Positions 1 to 6,975 of a stretch of DNA of 24,724 nt are shown here, in pieces; the stretch's first letter is position 1; each line of letters starts with the position of its first letter. This stretch comes from DATLHO01 sp035539855. GTDB lineage: Bacteria > Bacteroidota > Ignavibacteria > OLB7. The stretch spans positions 1 through 24,724 of the forward strand of contig DATLHO010000165.1 of NCBI GenBank assembly GCA_035539855.1. The letters run 5' to 3'. Under the pieces are notes generated by a model. That model was given only the letters and a program-made list of their open reading frames with translations, made no database searches and had not been told where the DNA came from. The translations under genes and the position numbers were made by a program.

Positions 1-286
1 GCCCCCCCGTCCCCCCATGCGCGTCGGAGGAGAGAACGACGTACAGCCCCCCAATGTGCGTCAGCGAGCTGGCGTGTCATGCCCGATCACGTCGCTTGCG
101 TGCCCGACGGTCGAACGATGGTGCCAGTGCCCGGAACCATCGAGAATACGAGCCCGACTGGACCAACTCCGGCCGGGCTCGCTCGTTTGCATGTGACCAC
201 CGCCCGCCTGACGACTCCTAACCTCACGGATGCAGGTCCAGGCATCCACGACACACCGGTTTGGCAAGAAACCAGGAGGTGCCCCC
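1..286. other. Gene-free leader region with two consecutive hairpins
   Basis: I see no convincing gene here. Two inverted repeats stand out. The first is 116-122 (cgatggt) with 136-142 (accatcg), with a 13-nt loop. The second is 149-156 (cgagcccg) with 174-181 (cgggctcg), with a 17-nt loop, followed by ctcgtttgc. The second could terminate a gene lying left of the window, or both could form a structured 5' leader of the small gene that starts at 287. The two readings cannot be separated from the sequence alone. The first 16 bases contain C-runs without further recognisable structure. Confidence 0.35.
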
Positions 287-514
287 ATGGAAATCACCGA
301 CGTCGAGGAACTCTGGCAGCTCAACAGCGAAGGTCGCCTGCTGACTGCCGATCGTTACCACTGCGAAATCCGCCGAGAGCTCGATCTCATCATCCGCGAC
401 AGGGACGGCACGACGTACGTCGTGAAGCCCGAGGCCTTCAAACGGAACCTCCCGCTGCTGCACATCGCCCGCAAGGCGTATGCGAGCAACGGATGGGGGT
501 CTCCTCCGTTCTGA
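287..514 (+). CDS. Small hypothetical protein, 75 aa
   Basis: I do not recognise this family. The start is well supported: a near-perfect Shine-Dalgarno aggaggt lies at 274-280, six bases before the ATG at 287. The gene ends just before a strong intrinsic terminator, so it looks like a complete single-gene transcript. The 75-aa product is charged and soluble, with no signal peptide or membrane segment. Its middle (RRELDLIIRDRDGTTYVVKP) alternates hydrophobic and charged residues in a way suggesting two short beta strands joined by a D-G turn, flanked by helical segments rich in Glu, Leu and Arg. The single cysteine is near residue 26. It could be a small regulatory or DNA-associated protein, but nothing in the sequence proves a role. 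The cupin gene downstream is convergent, so the two are not an operon. Confidence 0.75.
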   Translation: MEITDVEELWQLNSEGRLLTADRYHCEIRRELDLIIRDRDGTTYVVKPEAFKRNLPLLHIARKAYASNGWGSPPF

Positions 515-541
515 GCGGAACACGACTCGCAGCACATTCCG

Positions 542-577
542 GAACCCCGCGGCACGACGTCGCGGGGTTCTTCGTTT
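542..577 (+). terminator. Rho-independent terminator after the 75-aa gene
   Basis: A perfect 10-bp stem, gaaccccgcg (542-551) with cgcggggttc (561-570), encloses a 9-nt loop and is followed by ttcgttt. It starts 28 bases after the stop codon at 512-514. It lies against the 3' end of the convergent cupin gene, so it may also limit transcription from the other side, but the T-rich tail is only on the plus-strand side. Confidence 0.85.
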
Positions 578-945
578 CATGCACCGTCGACATCGCGCAC
601 GGGCTCCACGGTCCGTTCGTTGACGACGTTGCCCGTGTTCAGCGTCGACGCGGGCTCGAAGAGCAGGATGTGCACCTCTTCGTCGGCGACGGGCATGTGC
701 TCGACGCCCGCCGGCACGACGATGCACTCGCCCTCGCCGATCTCGACGTCACGGTCGCGGAAGCGCATCCGCAGTCGTCCCTTGATCACCATGAACAGCT
801 CGTCCTCGTGCTCGTGGTGATGCCAGATGAACTCTCCCTTGAGCTTCGCGACCTTCACCTGCTGCCCGTTGAGCTCGGCGATGATGCGTGGCGACCAGTG
901 CTCGTCGAAGGAGGCGAGCTTCCGTGCGATGTTGATGGCGTGCAT
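577..945 (-). CDS. Cupin-domain protein, 122 aa
   Basis: This is a small single-domain cupin, a six-strand beta-barrel fold that usually binds one metal ion. The first cupin motif is visible from G37 to G56, with candidate ligands His44, His46 and Glu49. The second motif runs GECIVVPAGVEH, supplying His83. The length fits stand-alone mannose-6-phosphate-isomerase-like cupins found in many bacteria, whose substrates are mostly unknown. The protein is cytosolic, with no signal peptide. The ATG at 943-945 has no obvious Shine-Dalgarno sequence. The upstream neighbour on the other strand is a divergent outer-membrane protein gene, and the 245-bp gap (946-1190) must hold both promoters. The fold is secure; the reaction cannot be named from the sequence. 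Confidence 0.9.
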   Translation of the reverse strand: MHAINIARKLASFDEHWSPRIIAELNGQQVKVAKLKGEFIWHHHEHEDELFMVIKGRLRMRFRDRDVEIGEGECIVVPAGVEHMPVADEEVHILLFEPASTLNTGNVVNERTVEPVRDVDGA

Positions 946-1190
946 GGCGTTGATGGATTGACTGTTGGTCCGTGCCGCAGCAGCGGGCTCGAAAAGCTAC
1001 GGACGTCGTGCCGAGGCGAACGACACACTTTCCCGAACGGCGACGGGCGGGTCGTCGGCGCGCCCCTCGTATATTCCCCCGCGGGCGTTCCTCCCCTACC
1101 CGACAAGCGCCTCCCGCCTACCTCGCTCCACATGCATCGACCGGCGAGCATCGTCGCCGGATTCCATTCATCCGTTCCCTCACACACGGT

Positions 1191-1886
1191 ATGCGTTTAC
1201 TCACCCACAAGCTCGTGCTCGGCGCCGCGGCGCTGTTGCTCGCGGCCGCCTCGAGTGCGACCGCGCAACGCGCGTCGTCGACGGGCGCGACGAAGATGTT
1301 GTCGATCGGCGCGGGTTTCGCCGGCGGCGCCTCGCTGCTGATGGACCCCGCCGACAACTGGAAGGTCACGCCCGTCTTCGCCTGGCGCGGCACCGTCGAC
1401 GCAAGCTACCCGATCAACGACGTCGTCGGCGCATGGCTGTCGCTCGGACTCGATCGTCGCGGCGGAGACTTCTACTGGTACAATGACAAGGACCTGCGCG
1501 AGCGGCGCATGGTCAACTACTTCACCCTCACGCCGGGCATCAACGTCAAGGGACTCGTGCTCGGTGTGAACCTCGGGTTCCCGATGGGAGGCTCGCGCAC
1601 GTATCAGAACGGCAGCGATGCCGGAGAGCGCACGCTCGAGCTCGATGCGGATGCCGACGGGCTCTCGATGCTCATCGAGCCACGCATCTGGGGAGCGATC
1701 CCGCTGCTCGACGAGAAGATCGGCTGGCTCGGCATCACCATCGGCGCCGGCTACGCGCTCAGCGACATGACCGACGATCCGGGCTTCCTGCCGGGCGAGA
1801 CCGACGGCCGCACGTTCTCCAGCGGCACCGCCTCGGCCCACCTCGGCTTCGTCTGGATGTTCGGCATCCCCGGCACCGCGCGCTGA
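1191..1886 (+). CDS. Probable outer-membrane beta-barrel protein, 231 aa
   Basis: The product begins with a clear signal peptide, a Lys-containing n-region followed by a Leu/Ala-rich core ending SSATAQ near residue 26. The mature part alternates hydrophobic and polar residues in strands of about ten residues, with Gly, Tyr and Trp enriched, and Asp/Gly-rich turns (for example DADADG). This resembles small 8-strand outer-membrane barrels of the OmpA/OmpW-like kind. It does not end in a classical C-terminal aromatic residue. The ATG at 1191 was chosen because the signal peptide starts there; an upstream in-frame extension would bury it. No Shine-Dalgarno sequence is visible. The gene for a lipoprotein follows 46 bp downstream on the same strand, so the two may be co-transcribed. 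No specific function is recognisable. Confidence 0.8.
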   Translation: MRLLTHKLVLGAAALLLAAASSATAQRASSTGATKMLSIGAGFAGGASLLMDPADNWKVTPVFAWRGTVDASYPINDVVGAWLSLGLDRRGGDFYWYNDKDLRERRMVNYFTLTPGINVKGLVLGVNLGFPMGGSRTYQNGSDAGERTLELDADADGLSMLIEPRIWGAIPLLDEKIGWLGITIGAGYALSDMTDDPGFLPGETDGRTFSSGTASAHLGFVWMFGIPGTAR

Positions 1887-1932
1887 TCGATCAACCCTGC
1901 GAGCACTTCGACTTCAATCCCATTAGAACTTC

Positions 1933-2688
1933 ATGAAGCTTACCATACACACCTGGCTCCTCGGCGGCGCGCTCGCCTGCGCGGCCGCGGTCACGGCCTG
2001 CGATCCGTCGACCGGCCCCGCCGCGAGCACGCTCGCTCCGGCGCCGAACTTCACGATGCGCGTCGACGCCTACGCCTTCGGCGAGAACCGCGTGCGCATC
2101 CCCGGCACCATCAGCACACGCTGGGTGACGGTCTCGCCGGACACGAGCTCCTACGCGGGACGCGCGAACGTCATGCGCCTGGTCAGCCGCACCGACACCA
2201 GCCGCACGCGCAGCGGCGACACGATGTACGTGCACATTGCCGACAACGGCGACGTCGAGATCTTCCAGCCTCACCAGCAGATCGACGGTCTCTTCAGGAT
2301 CAGGGAGCGGTGGATTCCGTTTCCGATCGGCTCGAAGGCCAACGCCGTCAGGACCACGCTCGTCGACACGACGTTCCTGCGCACCGACACGACCGTCTAC
2401 CGGTACAAGGAGTCGATGTCCGCGAGCTTCCTCGGAACCGAGCGACTCGACACCGGCATCACGTCAGCCCTCGTCATGCGCGGCGACCTGGTCACTGTCA
2501 AGGCGCGCGTGACGCAGACCGTCGAGGAGACCCGCGGCTTCGGCATCCGCACGCCGATCGTGATCGAGACGACCATCTGGTACTCGCCGAAACTCAATTC
2601 GCTGGTACGGCATGAGACGTGGATTACGCGTCCGAGCGTGCCGTCGGTGGGCGTTGGGATGTCGATTGCGGGGTATCTGCAGCGGTGA
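1933..2688 (+). CDS. Putative lipoprotein, 251 aa
   Basis: The N-terminus has a short hydrophobic signal followed by a lipobox V20-T21-A22-C23, so Cys23 is the likely lipidated residue of a mature lipoprotein. The +2 residue is Asp. In Enterobacteria Asp at +2 favours inner-membrane retention, but that rule is not established for FCB bacteria. The mature region is rich in Thr, Arg and Val and looks all-beta; its end (SIAGYLQR) shows no sorting domain. It follows the barrel gene by 46 bp in the same direction, suggesting a two-gene envelope unit. I do not recognise a family. The third codon positions are strongly G/C, as in the neighbours, which supports a real gene. Confidence 0.8.
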   Translation: MKLTIHTWLLGGALACAAAVTACDPSTGPAASTLAPAPNFTMRVDAYAFGENRVRIPGTISTRWVTVSPDTSSYAGRANVMRLVSRTDTSRTRSGDTMYVHIADNGDVEIFQPHQQIDGLFRIRERWIPFPIGSKANAVRTTLVDTTFLRTDTTVYRYKESMSASFLGTERLDTGITSALVMRGDLVTVKARVTQTVEETRGFGIRTPIVIETTIWYSPKLNSLVRHETWITRPSVPSVGVGMSIAGYLQR

Positions 2689-2690
2689 GA

Positions 2691-2772
2691 GCGACCTCAC
2701 CCCCCCGGCCCCCCTCTCCGCATGCGGAGAGGGGGGAGTAGGAGGGGTTGACGGGTTGGGAGCGGGTTGGGG
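2691..2772 (+). repeat. GC-rich palindromic repeat, left copy
   Basis: The core is a perfect 28-bp palindrome at 2709-2736: cccccctctccg, catg, then cggagagggggg. It is flanked on the outer side by gcgacctcac and on the inner side by G-rich ggttgggag and gttgggg stretches. A second copy in opposite orientation lies at 5196-5264, with the gcgacctcac end again outermost. The hairpin can serve as a terminator for the lipoprotein gene ending at 2688 and for the VOC gene ending at 2779. No target-site duplication was found outside the two copies. Confidence 0.8.
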
Positions 2773-2778
2773 TTTGGT

Positions 2779-3201
2779 TTAGGGTTCGTAGGTGGTGTCG
2801 CCCTGGCAGTTGATCATCCAGGGGGTGCCGAAGCGGTCGATGAGCATGCCGAAGCGCTCGGCCCAGAAGGTCCGCTCGAGCGGCATCACCACCTGACCAC
2901 CTTCCTGTAGCGCGCCGAAGACCCGGTCGGCTTCGGCTGGCTGATCGATGCCAAGGGAGACGAAGAATCCCGCCGGCTTCTCGTACTGCTGGATCGGCGC
3001 GTCCGAGCCAAGGAAGACCGCGTTGCCCACCTTCAGCCGGGCGTGCATGATCTTGTCCTGCTGATCCGGGCCGACGTGCTCTGCCGCCGGCGTTCCGGCG
3101 TGCGGGATCATCGCTTCGATCGTTCCGCCAAACGTCTGCGCGTAGAACGTGAACGCTTCTTCGCACTGGCCTTTGAAGTTGAGATACGGATTCACCTCCA
3201 T
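2779..3201 (-). CDS. VOC-family (PhnB/glyoxalase-like) protein, 140 aa
   Basis: This is a vicinal-oxygen-chelate fold protein of the PhnB-like branch, formerly annotated as 3-demethylubiquinone methyltransferase-like. Signature stretches are PYLNFKGQCEEAFTFY near residues 5-20 with FGGTIEAM after it, MHARLKVGNAVFLGSD in the middle, and the closing FWAERFGMLIDRFGTPWMI. The ATG at 3199-3201 was chosen because gagaggtg sits just upstream as a Shine-Dalgarno sequence and because family members start at this point; a longer in-frame start at 3255 would overlap the sigma gene. It lies 50 bp downstream of the ECF42-type sigma factor on the same strand. PhnB-like and DGPF proteins are regular companions of such sigma factors, so it is probably part of that regulon. 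Its substrate is unknown. Confidence 0.9.
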   Translation of the reverse strand: MEVNPYLNFKGQCEEAFTFYAQTFGGTIEAMIPHAGTPAAEHVGPDQQDKIMHARLKVGNAVFLGSDAPIQQYEKPAGFFVSLGIDQPAEADRVFGALQEGGQVVMPLERTFWAERFGMLIDRFGTPWMINCQGDTTYEP

Positions 3202-3251
3202 CGAACACCTCTCTGGTTTGCTGTGTCGTTCCTCGGTACGTCGAGACCGTG

Positions 3252-4598
3252 TCACCCCTCGCCCTCGACCTCGGCGAGCCTGCGCTCGAGGTAGCGCCGC
3301 TCGGCGTCGTTGTTGACCAGCGCAAGCGCGCTGCGATACGATTCGGCAGCGTCGGGAAAGCGTCCCAGCCGCCGTTGCAGGTCGGCGCGCGCCGCCGGAA
3401 GAAGATGATAGCCGGGCAATTCGATCGCATCGAGCAGGGCGAGTCCGCGCTCGGGTCCCTCCGCCATCGCGATCGCAACGGCCCGGTTGAGCTCGACGAT
3501 CGGCGACGGATGCAGCCGCGCGAGCACGCCGTAGAGCCCCGCGATCTGCGCCCAGTCGGTCTGCTCGAACGACGGCGCCCCCGCATGCAACGCCGCGATC
3601 GCCGCCTGTACACTGTAGCTGCCCGGCGCGCTCGATTCGCGACCGTTTGCGGAGTGCGTCGCGGCGTGGGTCGAGCGCCCTGCGCCGTTTCGCGTTCCGG
3701 CGCGGGCCGAGCGCCCTGCGCCACTTCGCGTCCCGGAGTGGGCCGAGCGCCCTGCGCCGTTTCGAGTTCCGGCGCTGGCTGCGCCAAGGGCGTCGTCGAG
3801 CAGGGCGTTCGCTTCGGCGATGCGCTCGCGGTCCCAGAGGGAACGGTCCTGGTGCTCGAGCAGCACGAGCTCGCCCTCGGCGTCGGTGCGCGTCGCGCGG
3901 CGGGCGTCGTTGTAGAGCATGAGCGCGAGAAGGCCCTTCGGCTCGCGCTCCTCCGGGAGCAGCACGACGAGCTCGCGACCGAGGCGAATCGCCTCGGCGC
4001 AGAGATCGGCGCGAACGAGATCACTGCCGAAGCTCGCCGCATAGCCTTCGTTGAAGACGAGGTAGACGACCGCCAGGGCTCCGTCGAGTCGCGCGGCGAG
4101 CTCCTCGTCGGCCGGCACCTCATAGGGGATGCGCGCCGACTTGATCTTCGCCTTCGCGCGGACGATCCGCTGCGCGAGCGTCGCGACCGGCACGACAAAC
4201 GCGCGCGCGATCTCCTCGGTGCTCAGACCGCAGACGGTCCGCAGCGTCAGGGCGATCTGCGCCTCGGGTGCGAGCACCGGATGGCAGCAGGTGAAGATCA
4301 GTCGGAGCGAGTCCAGGGGCACGGGCGCGTCCTCCTCGGGCGCGATGGCGGCGGCGATCTCGTCGCGCTTCTGCTCGGCCATGACCGAGCGACGGATCTG
4401 ATCGATCGCCTTGTTGCGCGCAGCCCGCAACAGCCACGCAACCGGGTTGTGCGGCTGACCGGTCTGCGGCCATTGCTCGAGCGCGGCGGCGAACGCTTCC
4501 TGCAGCGCATCCTCCGCCAGCGAGATGTCGCGGACGACACGGATGAGGCTCGCGAGAATGTGTCCGTACTCGCGCCGGTGAAGCTCGGCAATGCTCAT
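3252..4598 (-). CDS. ECF42-type RNA polymerase sigma factor with C-terminal TPR-like region, 448 aa
   Basis: The first ~165 residues are an ECF sigma factor. Region 2 contains DISLAEDALQEAF and NPVAWLLRAARNKAIDQIRR; region 4 contains the helix-turn-helix GLSTEEIARAFVVPVATLAQRIVRAK. A long C-terminal extension follows: a DUF6596-like part (ARLDGALAVVYLVFNEGYAAS) and a TPR-like helical part near residues 330-448 (SPIVELNRAVAIAMAEGP). This layout is that of the ECF42 group, which has no classical anti-sigma factor and is encoded beside DGPF proteins, as here at 4796-5161. I chose the ATG at 4598 (MSIAEL); a GTG six codons upstream is possible. Odd feature: three 12-residue tandem repeats at residues 276-312, between the two parts of the extension. 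The gene probably regulates its neighbours. Confidence 0.93.
   Translation of the reverse strand: MSIAELHRREYGHILASLIRVVRDISLAEDALQEAFAAALEQWPQTGQPHNPVAWLLRAARNKAIDQIRRSVMAEQKRDEIAAAIAPEEDAPVPLDSLRLIFTCCHPVLAPEAQIALTLRTVCGLSTEEIARAFVVPVATLAQRIVRAKAKIKSARIPYEVPADEELAARLDGALAVVYLVFNEGYAASFGSDLVRADLCAEAIRLGRELVVLLPEEREPKGLLALMLYNDARRATRTDAEGELVLLEHQDRSLWDRERIAEANALLDDALGAASAGTRNGAGRSAHSGTRSGAGRSARAGTRNGAGRSTHAATHSANGRESSAPGSYSVQAAIAALHAGAPSFEQTDWAQIAGLYGVLARLHPSPIVELNRAVAIAMAEGPERGLALLDAIELPGYHLLPAARADLQRRLGRFPDAAESYRSALALVNNDAERRYLERRLAEVEGEG
3664..3771 (-). repeat. Three 36-bp tandem repeats inside the sigma factor gene
   Basis: Units at 3664-3699, 3700-3735 and 3736-3771 are nearly identical and in frame, encoding GTR(N/S)GAGRS(A/T)(R/H) plus two variable positions, that is a basic, glycine-rich 12-residue unit repeated three times. 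A degenerate partial fourth unit begins at 3772. They fall in the linker between the DUF6596-like part and the TPR-like part. The unit length is a multiple of three, so copy number can change without breaking the reading frame. Confidence 0.85.
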
Positions 4599-4795
4599 GA
4601 TCGCACCACCGCGCACGCCGCGACTCGGCGCCTGCTTTGACTCATGTCGAACGGCCCTTCAGTTTTTCGACAGGTGGTAGAAAACGATTCCCTCAACTCG
4701 CACCGAGTGATGTCGGCGCGCCTTCGAAACGCCGTAGCCGCGCAGACGCCATCGCCGCGCATGCACCATCGTGCAATCGCGCCGATACTTCAGGC
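4599..4795. other. Intergenic spacer between DGPF gene and sigma gene
   Basis: These 197 bases separate the DGPF gene (stop at 4796-4798) from the sigma factor start at 4598; both genes are on the minus strand. The spacing is large enough for a separate sigma promoter. I see no strong hairpin, no repeat and no convincing small gene. Confidence 0.4.
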
Positions 4796-5161
4796 TCACG
4801 TCGCGGAGCTCTCCGGCAGATTCGGCAGCTCGACGACCGGCCGTATCTCGACCGTTCCGCGCCGCGCCATCGGCACGCGCTCGGCGATGGCGATCGCCCC
4901 GTCGAGATCCGGAACATCGATGAGGTAGAATCCGCCGAGCTGCTCGCGCGTCTCGGCAAACGGCCCATCGGTCACCACCCGCCTGCCCCCGCGCACCCGC
5001 ACGCTCGTCGCCGTCGACGTATGCTGCAACGGCGATGCCCCCAGATACTGACCCGCCGCGCTGATATCCCGCGCCAGCGCCGTCGACTCCTGGTAACAAT
5101 CCTCGAGCTCCCCCTGATCGAGCTCGTTCTCGTCACCGTAAATCAAAAGCATATACTTCAT
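4796..5161 (-). CDS. DGPF-domain (YCII-related) protein, 121 aa
   Basis: This is a YCII-related protein of the DGPF type, a ferredoxin-like alpha/beta fold. The hallmark D65-G66-P67-F68 is followed by AETREQLGGFYLIDV, and the N-terminus MKYMLLIYGDE is typical. DGPF proteins are the conserved partners and regulon members of ECF42 sigma factors; their biochemical function is unknown. The gene lies upstream of the sigma gene on the same strand, separated by 197 bp. The ATG at 5159-5161 is preceded by tggtgg, a weak Shine-Dalgarno sequence. The size and start match the family. A longer upstream extension would run into the palindromic repeat and is rejected. Confidence 0.93.
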   Translation of the reverse strand: MKYMLLIYGDENELDQGELEDCYQESTALARDISAAGQYLGASPLQHTSTATSVRVRGGRRVVTDGPFAETREQLGGFYLIDVPDLDGAIAIAERVPMARRGTVEIRPVVELPNLPESSAT

Positions 5162-5195
5162 ACCACCAGAATCCCACGTTAGTACAACCGATTCT

Positions 5196-5264
5196 CCCCA
5201 ACTCACTCCCAACCCTCTCCCCCCTCTCCGTATTCGGAGAGGGGGGCCGGGGGGGTGAGGTCGC
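5196..5264 (-). repeat. GC-rich palindromic repeat, right copy (inverted)
   Basis: The core cccccctctccg (5219-5230), a tatt loop, and cggagagggggg (5235-5246) repeats the palindrome at 2709-2736. The outer flank ggtgaggtcgc (ending at 5264) is the reverse complement of the left copy's outer flank. The inner flank is about 13 bp shorter than in the left copy. It sits between the DGPF promoter and the 3' end of the MoaD-like gene, where its hairpin could end transcription of the latter. Confidence 0.8.
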
Positions 5265-5279
5265 GCGGGGGCGTGAGGT

Positions 5280-5576
5280 CTACCCCCCCGCCAGCGCCCC
5301 CACAACCAAAAACGGCTCGCTCCCATCAACCACCGCCTCCGGCAGCGGAGCATCGGGATCATCATGCGAGAGATCCTCCGAGCACGCGTAGTACCGCACG
5401 AACGCGCGGCGCTTGAGTGTGCCGTACTCGCGGATCGTGCCGCGCAGCATCGGAAAGCGATCCTCGATCGCATCGAGGATCGCGCGCTGCGTGACGGGTC
5501 CGGCGAGATCGAGCTCGACCTCGCCGGTAACGCGCGCGAGCGTGCGCAGGTGCGCCGGTAGCTGGACTCGGATCAT
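5280..5576 (-). CDS. MoaD/ThiS-like ubiquitin-fold protein with C-terminal Gly-Gly, 98 aa
   Basis: The sequence has the beta-grasp layout of MoaD/ThiS sulfur carriers. It begins with the MIRVQLPAHLRTLA strand, followed by GEVELDLAGPVTQRAILDAIEDRFP, and it closes with VDGSEPFLVVGALAGG. The last two residues are Gly-Gly, the feature that lets MoaD, ThiS and ubiquitin be adenylated by an E1-like enzyme. It is slightly longer than MoaD (about 80 aa), with extra residues around 45-75. Its ATG overlaps the stop of the upstream propeller gene in an ATGA, so the two are translationally coupled. No MoaE, MoeB, ThiF or molybdopterin gene is in the window, so a role in molybdopterin synthesis is not supported. 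It may be a sulfur carrier or a protein modifier acting with the propeller protein. Confidence 0.87.
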   Translation of the reverse strand: MIRVQLPAHLRTLARVTGEVELDLAGPVTQRAILDAIEDRFPMLRGTIREYGTLKRRAFVRYYACSEDLSHDDPDAPLPEAVVDGSEPFLVVGALAGG

Positions 5577-6688
5577 GGCAGCGTCTGCACCTCGACCGAG
5601 AGCACCGGCGGCAGATCGCGCACGATCGCGCTCCAGGTGTCGCCCGAATCCGGCGAGGCGTACACCTGTCCCCCGGTCGTTCCGAAGTAGATGCCGCAGC
5701 TCTCGAGCTGATCGACCGCCATGGCGTCGCGCAGGATGTTGACGTAGCAGTCGCTCTGCGGAAGACCGTTGGTCAGCGCCTCCCACTCGTTGCCGCCGCT
5801 GCGGCTGCGATAGACACGGAGCTTTCCATCGGGCGGGAAGTGCTCGGAGTCGCTCTTGATGGGCACCACGTAGATCGTCTCCGGCTCGTGCGCGTGCACG
5901 GCGATCGGGAAGCCGAAGTCGGTCGGAAGGTTGCCGCTGACCTCGTACCACTCGTCGCCACCGTTGTCGGTGCGCATGACGTCCCAGTGCTTCTGCATGA
6001 AGAGCACGTCGGAGTTCGACGGGTGCATCGCGATGCTGTGGACGCAGTGACCGACGTCGGCCGCGGGATCGGGGAGCTCGTAGTTCGACTTCAATCCCTT
6101 CGTCACCGGTCGCCACGACGTGCCACCGTCATCGGTGCGGAACGCGCCCGCGGCCGAGATCGCGACGAACATCTTGTCGGCGTTGTTCGGATCCTGAACG
6201 ATCGTGTGCAGGCACATGCCGCCGGCGCCCGGCGACCAGAGGCTGCCCTTGGCCTCGCGCAGCCCCGGCAGCTCCTGCCAGCTCGCGCCGCCATCGCTCG
6301 AGCGGAACAGCGCCGCGTCCTCAACGCCGGCGTAGACCGTGTCGCGGTCGCTCAGCGAGGGCTCCAGATGCCACACGCGCTTGAACTCCCACGGATGCTG
6401 CGTGCCGTCGTACCACTGGTGCGTGCCGGGCACGCCGTCATAGGCGAACTCGTTGTTGACGGTCTCCCACGTCGCGCCGCCGTCGTCGGAGCGCTGGATC
6501 ACCTGGCCGAACCATCCGCTCGACTGCGAGGCGTACAGGCGGTTCGGGTCGACGGGCGAGCCCTTGATGTGGTAGATCTCCCATCCGGCGAAGTGCGGCC
6601 CGCTGACGTCCCAGCTGGCGCGCGATTCGTCCGACGTGAGGATGAACGCGCCTTTGCGCGTGCCGACGAGAACCCGAACGCTGCTCAT
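5573..6688 (-). CDS. Cytosolic Asp-box (BNR) beta-propeller protein, sialidase-like fold, 371 aa
   Basis: Six Asp-box motifs (S/T-x-D-x-G-x-x-W type) lie at residues 67-74, 130-137, 185-192, 240-247, 295-302 and 345-352. The spacing is regular, 50-63 residues, indicating a six- to seven-bladed propeller. Such proteins are often called exo-alpha-sialidase, but the N-terminal RIP arginine motif of true sialidases is absent and there is no signal peptide, so a cytosolic binding or unknown enzymatic role is more likely. I chose the ATG at 6688 because GGAG lies six bases before it; another ATG four codons upstream lacks a Shine-Dalgarno sequence. The gene is coupled through ATGA to the MoaD-like gene. 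It diverges from the ABC importer genes, with 287 bp between the starts. Confidence 0.87.
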   Translation of the reverse strand: MSSVRVLVGTRKGAFILTSDESRASWDVSGPHFAGWEIYHIKGSPVDPNRLYASQSSGWFGQVIQRSDDGGATWETVNNEFAYDGVPGTHQWYDGTQHPWEFKRVWHLEPSLSDRDTVYAGVEDAALFRSSDGGASWQELPGLREAKGSLWSPGAGGMCLHTIVQDPNNADKMFVAISAAGAFRTDDGGTSWRPVTKGLKSNYELPDPAADVGHCVHSIAMHPSNSDVLFMQKHWDVMRTDNGGDEWYEVSGNLPTDFGFPIAVHAHEPETIYVVPIKSDSEHFPPDGKLRVYRSRSGGNEWEALTNGLPQSDCYVNILRDAMAVDQLESCGIYFGTTGGQVYASPDSGDTWSAIVRDLPPVLSVEVQTLP

Positions 6689-6975
6689 TCGCTGCTCCAT
6701 TAGAGGTGAATGTCTGTCGAGGCGAGAACTGTGTTGATCGGGGAGGACCGTCGCGAAGATGACGAGGGCGCGGGCGGAATCCGGCCGCGATAGGTCCGCA
6801 CAACGAGAGTCCGGCCACGTCGTCGAGGAGGAGAGCGCGAAGATACTACACGGTCGGCGCTCGGCGATGTCCGGTCATTCGACATTGCGCACTCGTCGCA
6901 TCGACGCGTGGATCGCAGCGCGATGTTCTCTACATTCGCCCGTTCTGCCAACGCACACTCCCCAACCCGGACGCC

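Noticed and set aside
1030..1190. tatatt at 1071-1076 as the -10 of the outer-membrane protein gene
   Set aside because: No acceptable -35 element at 15-19 bases upstream, and no further support from a start site or repeat.
79..1341. Plus-strand open frame of ~420 codons across the start of the window
   Set aside because: It runs through the terminator at 542-570 and antisense to the cupin gene. The real small gene in a different frame has a strong Shine-Dalgarno sequence.
3249..4640. Long plus-strand open frame (~460 codons) opposite the sigma factor gene
   Set aside because: It is an antisense shadow created by the strong third-position G/C bias of the minus-strand gene. The minus strand shows clear sigma-factor motifs, while the plus-strand product is Arg-rich with no recognisable domain.
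2691..5264. Transposon or insertion sequence carrying the sigma module
   Set aside because: No transposase or integrase is encoded and no target-site duplication is visible next to the repeats, so I list only repeats and not a mobile element.
5280..5576. Molybdopterin synthase small subunit (moaD) as a named gene
   Set aside because: The fold and Gly-Gly end fit, but no molybdopterin gene is nearby and the neighbour is a propeller protein, so the gene symbol would be unsupported.
5573..6688. True sialidase
   Set aside because: Asp boxes alone do not make a sialidase; the N-terminal RIP motif is absent and there is no signal peptide.
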